Source: an uncultured Mollicutes bacterium (GTDB lineage Bacteria; Bacillota_I; Bacilli_A; RFN20; CAG-449). Taken from it: a stretch of DNA of 8,135 bases. Below, piece by piece: positions 1 through 4,729 of the stretch. Within the stretch, counting starts at the first letter, position 1. Each line of letters opens with the position of its first letter. The translations under genes were made by a program, and so were the position numbers. A model generated the notes under the pieces. That model did not search any database and had not been told where the DNA came from. It worked only from the letters and a program-made list of their open reading frames with translations. Where the stretch lies: positions 1-8,135 of the forward strand of contig URVS01000062.1 in the NCBI GenBank assembly GCA_900551385.1. Direction: 5' to 3'.

Positions 1-567
1 CAAATTATAGCAACGGTTAATGAAGTAGGTAAATATAAAGTTGATGTGATGAAACAAAGAATATTAAGTATTAATCCGTTTGCAAAAGTTGAAACTAGAC
101 AATGCTTTTTTTTGCCATCAAATCAAGATGAATTTGATTTTACTCAATATGATTATATTGTTGATGCAATTGATACAGTTTCAGCAAAAATTGCTATTGT
201 TTTAAAAGCTCAAGAAAATAATATACCTGTTATTAGTTCAATGGGCGCAGGTAATAAAGTTAATCCAATGGGATTTATGGTTAGTGATATATATAAAACA
301 GAAATGGATCCTCTAGCTAAAGTAATGCGTCATGAATTAAAAAAAAGAGGAGTAAAAAAGTTGAAAGTTGTTTATTCTAAAGAGAAACCTCTTAGACCAA
401 TAGAAGATCCTACTATTAGTTGTAAAACACATTGCACTTGTCCTAAAGGTAGAAGAGATATACCTGGAAGTAATGCTTTTGTTCCGACTGCTTGTGGATT
501 ATTAATTGCTTCAGAAGTAGTTAGAGATTTAACTAATTCAGTGGCAAGAAGTGAGTTAAAAAGATGA
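1..567 (+). CDS. tcdA: TcdA-type tRNA threonylcarbamoyladenosine dehydratase (5' partial)
   Basis: This reading frame is open from base 1, so the start lies outside the window and the GTG/ATG pair at 46-51 is internal. The visible 188 residues match the C-terminal two thirds of TcdA (CsdL/YgdL), an E1-like ThiF/MoeB-fold enzyme. TcdA uses ATP to cyclise t6A37 of ANN-decoding tRNAs to ct6A; full-length relatives are about 250-270 aa. Seen here are the adenylation-core motif DAIDT (fragment residues 55-59), SSMGAGNK (79-86), a segment resembling the family's DIYKT...PLAKVMRxELKKRG, and a Cys-rich stretch CKTHCTC followed by IPGSNAFVP near the end, as in Firmicutes-type members. Its stop overlaps the next start by 4 nt, which couples it to a cysteine desulfurase, the partner type known for E. 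coli TcdA (CsdA). Other E1-like proteins (MoeB, ThiF) are less likely because of the MGAGNK and PLAKVMR motifs. Confidence 0.88.
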   Translation, partial: QIIATVNEVGKYKVDVMKQRILSINPFAKVETRQCFFLPSNQDEFDFTQYDYIVDAIDTVSAKIAIVLKAQENNIPVISSMGAGNKVNPMGFMVSDIYKTEMDPLAKVMRHELKKRGVKKLKVVYSKEKPLRPIEDPTISCKTHCTCPKGRRDIPGSNAFVPTACGLLIASEVVRDLTNSVARSELKR

Positions 568-1670
568 TTTATTTAGATTATGCCGCTAATTATCCTGCTA
601 AAAAAGAAGTTCTTGATGCTTTAGTTGATGTTGAATTAAATTATTATGGTAATTATAATTCTTCACATAAATTAGGAATAAAATCAAAAGAAAAATATAA
701 TGAATTAAATAATAAAATTAAAGATATTTTGTCTTTAGATGATAATTATTCTATTATTTATACTTCTTCTGCTACTGAAGCTAATAATTTAGCGATTAAA
801 GGGATTTGTTCATCTTATTCTGGATTTGGTAAGAAAATATTAGTTAGTGAACTTGAACATAGTTCAATTAATGGTACATTAGGTTATTTAAAAGATAATG
901 GGTTTATTGTGGAATTTATTAAAACATTAAATAATGGCCAAATTGATTTAAATGATTTAAAAGAAAAATTAACAAATGATGTAATTTTAGTATGTGTAAT
1001 TTTAGTTGATGGTGAAACAGGATTAATGCATGATTATAAAAAAATAAGTGATGTAATTAAAACTAGTAAAAATGCTCATTTTTTAGTAGATGCAACTCAA
1101 GCAATAGGTAAATTTAAATTAGATTTTTCTTATTTAGAACTTGTTAGTTTTGCTCCACATAAATTTGGTGGAATTATTGGAAGTGGTTGTTTAATTAAAA
1201 GAAAAAATACAATATTAACACCTTTATTTCATGGAGGAGAAAGTGATTCTATTTATAGAAGTGGAACTGTTCCTTTAGGAATAATTGCTTCTATTGAAAA
1301 AGCTTTAGAATTAGCTTATTCTTCATTAGATGAAAATTATATAAAAGTTAATAATATTAACAAATATATTTTAAACGAATTAAATAAAATTAATAAAATT
1401 AAGATTAATTCATTTACTAATCCATATATTATTAATATTTCTATTGATGGTTTTTTAGGCCGACAAAGTGTAGATTTTTTAAATGAACATGATATATGTG
1501 TTAGTCAAAAATCAGCTTGCTCAATTAAAAATACACCTTCAAAAATTATAATGGCTATTTATAAAGATAAAAAAAGAGCTTTTTCATCGTTTAGAATATC
1601 ACTAAGTGAATTAGTAACTATTGAAGAAGCAGAACAATTAATAAAAGTAATAAAGGAGTTAATTAAATGA
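564..1670 (+). CDS. Cysteine desulfurase, NifS/IscS class (PLP enzyme)
   Basis: The 368-residue product converts L-cysteine to alanine and a protein-bound persulfide, used for Fe-S clusters and tRNA thiolation. It starts with the usual IYLDYAA motif, which fixes the ATG at 564. The aminotransferase class V signatures fall at nearly the same positions as in E. coli IscS: TSSATEANNLAIKG, the PLP-stacking His99 in ELEHSS, Asp176 and Gln179 in VDATQAIG, the Schiff-base Lys200 in APHKFGG, and the catalytic Cys319 in QKSACS on a class I-type loop. The gene overlaps its upstream neighbour by 4 nt (ATGA) and has no clear Shine-Dalgarno, so translational coupling is likely. Its position between a TcdA-type gene and a TtcA-type gene suggests a sulfur donor dedicated to tRNA modification rather than a general IscS; that part is inference. 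I give no symbol because NifS, IscS, CsdA and SufS-like names cannot be separated from sequence alone. Confidence 0.93.
   Translation: MIYLDYAANYPAKKEVLDALVDVELNYYGNYNSSHKLGIKSKEKYNELNNKIKDILSLDDNYSIIYTSSATEANNLAIKGICSSYSGFGKKILVSELEHSSINGTLGYLKDNGFIVEFIKTLNNGQIDLNDLKEKLTNDVILVCVILVDGETGLMHDYKKISDVIKTSKNAHFLVDATQAIGKFKLDFSYLELVSFAPHKFGGIIGSGCLIKRKNTILTPLFHGGESDSIYRSGTVPLGIIASIEKALELAYSSLDENYIKVNNINKYILNELNKINKIKINSFTNPYIINISIDGFLGRQSVDFLNEHDICVSQKSACSIKNTPSKIIMAIYKDKKRAFSSFRISLSELVTIEEAEQLIKVIKELIK
1652..1658 (+). promoter_or_regulatory. Ribosome-binding site of the TtcA-type gene
   Basis: AAAGGAG sits 8 nt before the ATG at 1667, inside the 3' end of the desulfurase gene. It supports 1667 as the true start and shows that this gene can be initiated independently as well as through the ATGA overlap. 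Confidence 0.8.
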
Positions 1671-2497
1671 TAGATGAATTTGAACAATCAATAACTAAAA
1701 AATATCGTGCTAAATTGTGGTCAAGATTTGTCGCTGCAATTAAAGAATATCAATTAATTCAACCAAATGATCATATATGTGTATGTATTTCTGGTGGAAA
1801 AGATTCTATGCTTATGGCTAGATTATTTATGCAATTACAAAAACATTCAGATTTTGATTTTAAAGTAGAATATTTGGTTATGAATCCAGGATATAATGAA
1901 ATTAATTTGCAAACTATTTTAAATAATTTACAAAAGTTATCTATACCTGCTAAAGTTGTAGAAAGTAATATTTTTGAAATAGCAAATTCTCAAGATAAAA
2001 GTCCCTGCTTTTTATGTGCAAAAATGAGAAGAGGGGCTTTATATAATTTTGCTAAACAAATGGGATGTAATAAAATAGCATTAGGTCATCATTATGATGA
2101 TGTAATAGAAACTACTTTAATGAATTTACTTAATTCTGGTTCTTTTCAAACTATGTTACCAAAATTAAAATCAACTAATTTCGAAGGCATGGAATTAATT
2201 AGACCTATGTATTTAATTAGAGAAAAAGATATTATTTCATGGAAAAATTATCATCATTTACAATTTATTCAATGTGCTTGTAGATTTACAGAAAATTGTG
2301 CTGTTTGTGATAATGGTGGTGGTGGATCTCAAAGATACGCGACTAAACAATTAATTAAAGAATTAGTTAAAAATTATAATCCTCAAGTTGAAAAAAACAT
2401 TTTTAAAAGTGCAGATAATGTAACTTTAGATATGATTTTAGGCTATAAAGAGAAAGGAAAACATTATAGTTATTTAGATAATTATGATGAAAATTAA
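1667..2497 (+). CDS. ttcA: TtcA-family tRNA 2-thiocytidine (C32) synthetase-type PP-loop protein
   Basis: The 276-residue product belongs to the PP-loop ATP pyrophosphatase family that thiolates tRNA; in E. coli TtcA makes s2C32. The PP-loop SGGKDS is at residues 42-47, followed by the paired cysteines of PCFLC (C114 and C117) with the family KMRRG extension, then IALGHHYDD (137-145), which resembles the TtcA GHHRDD segment, and IRPMYLIREKDI. TtcA holds a [4Fe-4S] cluster with this CxxC and a third, more C-terminal cysteine. Here that region is CACRFTENCAVC, with four cysteines (203, 205, 211, 214), more than the single ligand expected. The N-terminal zinc finger of TtuA/TtcB-like relatives is absent. 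The gene overlaps the desulfurase by 4 nt, which fits direct sulfur supply. The target nucleotide is inferred; another thiolation site is possible. Confidence 0.82.
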   Translation: MIDEFEQSITKKYRAKLWSRFVAAIKEYQLIQPNDHICVCISGGKDSMLMARLFMQLQKHSDFDFKVEYLVMNPGYNEINLQTILNNLQKLSIPAKVVESNIFEIANSQDKSPCFLCAKMRRGALYNFAKQMGCNKIALGHHYDDVIETTLMNLLNSGSFQTMLPKLKSTNFEGMELIRPMYLIREKDIISWKNYHHLQFIQCACRFTENCAVCDNGGGGSQRYATKQLIKELVKNYNPQVEKNIFKSADNVTLDMILGYKEKGKHYSYLDNYDEN

Positions 2498-2521
2498 TTT
2501 TTAGGTTTAAATTATTATTTT

Positions 2522-2541
2522 AAAGTGTTAATATGCACTTG
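2522..2541 (+). other. Small hairpin in the 61-nt gap before xpt
   Basis: AAGTG at 2523-2527 pairs with CACTT at 2536-2540, with a possible extra T-G wobble inside and a 6-8 nt loop. No U-run follows, so it is a poor intrinsic terminator. It ends 3 nt before the xpt ribosome-binding site. I see no purine aptamer in this gap, and no convincing -35/-10 pair. Confidence 0.3.
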
Positions 2542-2543
2542 TT

Positions 2544-2550
2544 AAGGCGG
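2544..2550 (+). promoter_or_regulatory. Ribosome-binding site of xpt
   Basis: AAGGCGG, one base off the ideal AAGGAGG, ends 8 nt before the ATG at 2559 and supports that start. Confidence 0.75.
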
Positions 2551-2558
2551 TAAAAAAA

Positions 2559-3137
2559 ATGAAAGAATTAGAAACAAGAATTATGCAAGATGGAAAAATA
2601 ATAAATAATGAAATTTTAAAAATAGATTCTTTTATTAATCATCAAATTGATGTGAATTTATTGAATAATATTTCAAAATATTTAGCTTCTCATTTTGCTA
2701 ATATAACAAAAATTTTAACAATTGAAACTAGTGGAATTGCTTTTGCAATTGGTGTTTCTCAATGTTTAGGAAATATTCCAGTTGTTTTTGCTAAAAAAAC
2801 AAAATCAAAAATTGTTGATGAAAAAAATATTTATACAGCGAGAGTTCATTCATTTACTAAAAATGTTGATAATGTAATTTCTGTTGATAAAAGATTTTTA
2901 TCTAATGAAGATAATATTTTGATAGTTGATGACTTTTTAGCAGAAGGTAATGCTGCATTTGGTTTAATTGATTTATGTCATCAAGCTAATTGTAAAATTG
3001 CTGGAGTATCAGTAGTTGTTGAAAAAAGATTTCAAGGTGGTAGAGATAGAATCGAACATGCAGGAATTAAAGTTGTTAGTGCTGCTTCAATAGATCATTT
3101 TGAAAATAATACAGTTGTTTTTTATACCGAAAAATAG
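2559..3137 (+). CDS. xpt: Xanthine phosphoribosyltransferase
   Basis: The 192-residue cytosolic enzyme transfers phosphoribose from PRPP to xanthine to give XMP, salvaging the base towards GMP. Length and layout match B. subtilis Xpt (194 aa) end to end. The N-terminus has the typical ILKIDSFINHQID segment (19-31), followed by TIETSGIAFA (54-63, compare the family ESSGIAP), VVFAKK (75-80), the PRPP-binding motif LIVDDFLAEGNA (121-132) with its two Asp residues, and VVEKRFQGGRD (153-163). It stands 61 nt downstream of the thiolase gene, with its own ribosome-binding site, and 285 nt upstream of the transporter operon. In many Firmicutes xpt is itself under a guanine riboswitch. Here the aptamer lies downstream of xpt instead. 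Adenine phosphoribosyltransferase is the closest alternative but lacks this N-terminal pattern. Confidence 0.95.
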   Translation: MKELETRIMQDGKIINNEILKIDSFINHQIDVNLLNNISKYLASHFANITKILTIETSGIAFAIGVSQCLGNIPVVFAKKTKSKIVDEKNIYTARVHSFTKNVDNVISVDKRFLSNEDNILIVDDFLAEGNAAFGLIDLCHQANCKIAGVSVVVEKRFQGGRDRIEHAGIKVVSAASIDHFENNTVVFYTEK

Positions 3138-3157
3138 TTATTTATTATAATAAATAA
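3138..3157. repeat. Perfect 20-nt A/T palindrome just after the xpt stop
   Basis: Starting at the base after the xpt stop, TTATTTATTA is followed at once by its reverse complement. As RNA it could fold into a weak A-U hairpin, but the two arms are adjacent and no clean U-tract follows, so it would be a poor terminator. It might be a protein-binding dyad, or chance in such AT-rich DNA. Confidence 0.4.
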
Positions 3158-3186
3158 AGATTAATTTAATTTTAAAAGAAAAAAAT

Positions 3187-3200
3187 AGAAAGCGATTACA
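3187..3200. promoter_or_regulatory. cre-like site (CcpA carbon catabolite control)
   Basis: AGAAAGCGATTACA matches 13 of the 14 positions of the Firmicutes catabolite-responsive element TGWAANCGNTNWCA; only the first base differs. The reverse strand also matches 13 of 14. CG dinucleotides are rare in this DNA, which makes the central CG more notable. It lies upstream of the possible -10 boxes at 3232 and 3247. That position fits activation, or interference with transcription running through from xpt, better than simple promoter occlusion. No ccpA gene is visible in the window, so the assignment rests on the motif alone. Confidence 0.5.
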
Positions 3201-3231
3201 TGATGTTTTTTTCTTTTTTTTATAGAAATTT

Positions 3232-3252
3232 TATAATACTTTAATATATAAT
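3232..3252 (+). promoter_or_regulatory. Candidate -10 box(es) for the riboswitch-transporter transcript
   Basis: There are two perfect TATAAT hexamers, at 3232-3237 and 3247-3252, upstream of the aptamer. Start sites would fall near 3244 or 3259, leaving a short 5' leader before the aptamer. Neither has a good TTGACA at 16-18 nt; the region upstream is mostly T. TATAAT arises easily by chance in this composition, and the same word also occurs inside the aptamer at 3284-3289. The call therefore rests mainly on position. Confidence 0.35.
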
Positions 3253-3257
3253 TTTTT

Positions 3258-3278
3258 TGTCGAAAGATGAAATCGACA
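3258..3278 (+). other. Hairpin immediately 5' of the aptamer
   Basis: TGTCGA at 3258-3263 pairs perfectly with TCGACA at 3273-3278 around a 9-nt loop, ending one base before the riboswitch P1 stem. An overlapping alternative, GAAAT (3269-3273) with ATTTC (3278-3282) around CGAC, would use part of the 5' strand of P1 and so compete with the aptamer. Confidence 0.4.
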
Positions 3279-3279
3279 T

Positions 3280-3342
3280 TTCGTATAATTACCCTAATTG
3301 GTGGGAAAGTCTCTACGCTAGACCGTAATCTAGCACTACGAA
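3280..3342 (+). ncRNA. Purine riboswitch aptamer, guanine-type (C at specificity position)
   Basis: The segment has the three-way-junction architecture of the purine riboswitch. P1 is TTCGTA (3280-3285) with TACGAA (3337-3342). J1/2 is TATAAT-like. P2 is short, around CCC/GGG (3292-3294 with 3303-3305). J2/3 is GTCTCTAC. P3 is GCTAG/CTAGC (3317-3321 with 3330-3334). The loop-loop contacts are present as GG (3300-3301) in L2 and CC (3323-3324) in L3. In B. subtilis xpt aptamer numbering, U22 (3286), U47 (3310), U51 (3314) and position 74 (3336) can be placed. Position 74 is C, so the ligand should be guanine or hypoxanthine, not adenine. U51 argues against the 2'-deoxyguanosine variant. P2/L2 is one nucleotide shorter than in xpt and carries an A-A mismatch. 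It should control the lipoprotein gene 81 nt downstream. Confidence 0.92.
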
Positions 3343-3375
3343 TAAAGATCAATCATTGGAATATTGTCTCTTTAT
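3342..3375 (+). other. Linker hairpin after the aptamer
   Basis: ATAAAGA (3342-3348) pairs with TCTTTAT (3369-3375), and CAAT (3350-3353) pairs with ATTG (3363-3366) inside it, around a 9-nt loop. It can form alongside the folded aptamer, apart from one shared base. The first U-run is about 11 nt further on, so it is a doubtful terminator. It may be a spacer in the expression platform. Confidence 0.4.
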
Positions 3376-3378
3376 AAT

Positions 3379-3416
3379 AGACTTTCTTTTTGCTTTTAGG
3401 AAAGAAAAGGAGAAAG
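3379..3416 (+). promoter_or_regulatory. Riboswitch expression platform: possible ribosome-binding-site sequestering hairpin
   Basis: CTTTCTTTTT (3382-3391) can pair over ten positions, two of them G-U, with AAGGAGAAAG (3407-3416), which contains the ribosome-binding site of the lipoprotein gene. An inner CTTT/AAAG helix (3393-3396 with 3401-3404) closes a TAGG tetraloop. AGACTTTC (3379-3386), which overlaps the 5' arm, is also perfectly complementary to GAAAGTCT (3305-3312) in P2-J2/3 of the aptamer. The two pairings exclude each other, as expected for a switch that turns translation off when ligand is bound. Pairing of a pyrimidine tract with a purine tract is easy by composition, so this is a model, not proof. 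Confidence 0.5.
3406..3412 (+). promoter_or_regulatory. Ribosome-binding site of the BMP lipoprotein gene
   Basis: AAAGGAG lies 10 nt before the ATG at 3423. It decides between that ATG and an upstream in-frame TTG at 3390, which would sit inside the leader and put a charged extension in front of the signal peptide. Confidence 0.85.
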
Positions 3417-3422
3417 AAATAT

Positions 3423-4652
3423 ATGAAAAAAACAATCAAAAAGATCTTACTTACATCATTACTTGCTACAACAGGTACATTAGCTCTTGCTTCATGTAAC
3501 ATGGGTGGTAATGATAAAATCAAAGTTGGATTAATCGCTTTACATGATGTAAATTCAACTTATGATAAGAACTTTATTGATGCTTTTAAAGCTGCTTGTG
3601 AAGCTAAAGGAATGGAAGCTGTCATTAAAACTAATATCCCTGAATCAGAAAAAGTTACAGAAACTGCTGATGATTTAGTAGATCAAGGTTGTAAATTTGT
3701 TTTTGCTGATTCATTTGGTCATGAAGCACATTTATTAAAAACTGCTAGAAAGAATCCAGAAGTTCAATTCTCACATGCAACAGGTACTACTGCTCACACA
3801 GAAAATGTAGCTAATTTCCACAATGCTTTTGCTTCAATTTATGAAGGAAGATATTTAGCTGGTGTTGCTGCTGGATTAAAATTAAAAGAAATGATTTCTA
3901 AAGATGCAACTACATCTCATAAGATTGGTTATGTCGGTGCTTATCCATATGCTGAAGTTGTTTCTGGTTATACATCATATTTCTTAGGTGTTAGATCAAT
4001 TGTTAGTGATGTAACTATGGATGTCACATTCACATCATCATGGTATGATGAAACAAAAGAAAAGAATGCTGCTAATGCTTTAATTGAAGGTGGATGCTCA
4101 ATTATTTCTCAACATGCTGACTCAATGGGTGCTCCAAGTGCTTGTGAAACAGCTAAAGTTCCTAATATTTCTTATAATGGTTCTACTGGTGAAAAATGCC
4201 CAGATACATATATGGTTTCTTCAAGAATTAACTGGCAACCATATTTCGAATATTGCTTTGATGCTGTTAAAAATGGTACAGAAATTGCTACTGACTGGAC
4301 AGGTGGATTAGGTGATACTCTTTATACTGGTTCAGTTTGTTTAGCTGAATTAGGTAAACATGTTGCTGAAGGTACAGAAACAAAATTAAAAGAAGTTCAT
4401 AAACAATTAAAAGATGGTAAATTAAAAGTATTTGATTGTTCTAAATTTACTGTTGGTAGTAAAACTGTTACTACATTTGAGGCTGATGTTGATACAGATG
4501 CTAACTTTACTCCTGATCATGAAGCTGTCAAGACAGAAAAAATCGATGGTAAAGATGTTACTTACATTGATGAATCTGCATCTGGATTACGTTCTGCTCC
4601 ATATTTCACATTAGATATTGATGGAATTAATAAATTAGATAAAAATAATTAA
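3423..4652 (+). CDS. nupN: BMP/PnrA-family substrate-binding lipoprotein of a purine nucleoside-type ABC importer
   Basis: The 409-residue product has a type II signal peptide: a Lys-rich start, a hydrophobic core at 8-22, and the lipobox LASC with the lipidated Cys25. The mature protein would be anchored on the outer face of the membrane. The body is a BMP-domain periplasmic-binding-protein fold: KVGLIALHDVNSTYDKNFIDAF (34-55), DSFGHEAH (96-103), the conserved YEGRYLAGVAAG (140-151), YVGAYPYAEVVSGYTSYFLGV (170-190), SWYDETKEKNAANALIEGG (206-224) and YNGSTGEKCPD (251-261). Family members bind purine nucleosides (PnrA of Treponema, NupN of Bacillus). It is longer than B. subtilis NupN, with extra sequence near 330-390. 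It uses more C-ending codons (ATC, TTC, AAC) than its neighbours, a sign of high expression. A guanine riboswitch precedes it and a terminator follows. The exact ligand (guanosine, inosine or other) is inferred from family and context. Confidence 0.9.
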   Translation: MKKTIKKILLTSLLATTGTLALASCNMGGNDKIKVGLIALHDVNSTYDKNFIDAFKAACEAKGMEAVIKTNIPESEKVTETADDLVDQGCKFVFADSFGHEAHLLKTARKNPEVQFSHATGTTAHTENVANFHNAFASIYEGRYLAGVAAGLKLKEMISKDATTSHKIGYVGAYPYAEVVSGYTSYFLGVRSIVSDVTMDVTFTSSWYDETKEKNAANALIEGGCSIISQHADSMGAPSACETAKVPNISYNGSTGEKCPDTYMVSSRINWQPYFEYCFDAVKNGTEIATDWTGGLGDTLYTGSVCLAELGKHVAEGTETKLKEVHKQLKDGKLKVFDCSKFTVGSKTVTTFEADVDTDANFTPDHEAVKTEKIDGKDVTYIDESASGLRSAPYFTLDIDGINKLDKNN

Positions 4653-4674
4653 TTAATTTAATATTTTGTCTTTT

Positions 4675-4717
4675 ACCCAAGGGCCAAAATTGACTCTTGG
4701 GTTTATTTGTTTTTTTA
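4675..4717 (+). terminator. Intrinsic terminator between the lipoprotein and ATPase genes
   Basis: ACCCAAG (4675-4681) pairs with CTTGGGT (4696-4702), extended inward by a G-U and a G-C pair to 9 bp around a 10-nt loop. A T-rich tract of TTTATTTG and seven T follows. It is the strongest terminator-like element in the window and is GC-rich against its surroundings. It ends right at the ribosome-binding site of the ATPase gene, so it probably works as a partial terminator: much lipoprotein mRNA, less ATPase and permease mRNA. Confidence 0.85.
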
Positions 4718-4722
4718 AGGAG
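4717..4722 (+). promoter_or_regulatory. Ribosome-binding site of the ATPase gene
   Basis: AAGGAG lies 7 nt before the ATG at 4730. An upstream in-frame TTG at 4697 is inside the 3' arm of the terminator hairpin and is not a credible start. Confidence 0.85.
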
Positions 4723-4729
4723 AATAGAA

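Noticed and set aside
46..51. GTG or ATG at 46-51 as the start of the first gene
   Set aside because: The frame is open to base 1, and residues before it (IIATVNEVGKYKV) match the internal TcdA region, so the gene simply begins outside the window.
3161..3352. 63-codon open frame on the minus strand over the xpt-riboswitch intergenic region
   Set aside because: It runs antisense through the aptamer, starts inside it, has a low-complexity Lys/Phe-rich end, and no recognisable domain. The riboswitch explains the conserved sequence here.
3342..3398. Transcription terminator as the riboswitch expression platform
   Set aside because: The hairpin at 3342-3375 is A/U-rich with internal irregularities, and the nearest T run starts about 11 nt later and is broken by GC. 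It does not look like the strong terminator at 4675-4717.
4084..4311. 75-codon + strand frame inside the lipoprotein gene
   Set aside because: It is an out-of-frame shadow of a well-supported BMP-family gene, Leu/Gln-rich with no motif and no ribosome-binding site.
4432..4614. 60-codon + strand frame near the end of the lipoprotein gene
   Set aside because: Another out-of-frame shadow; the apparent hydrophobicity comes from reading AT-rich codons in the wrong frame.
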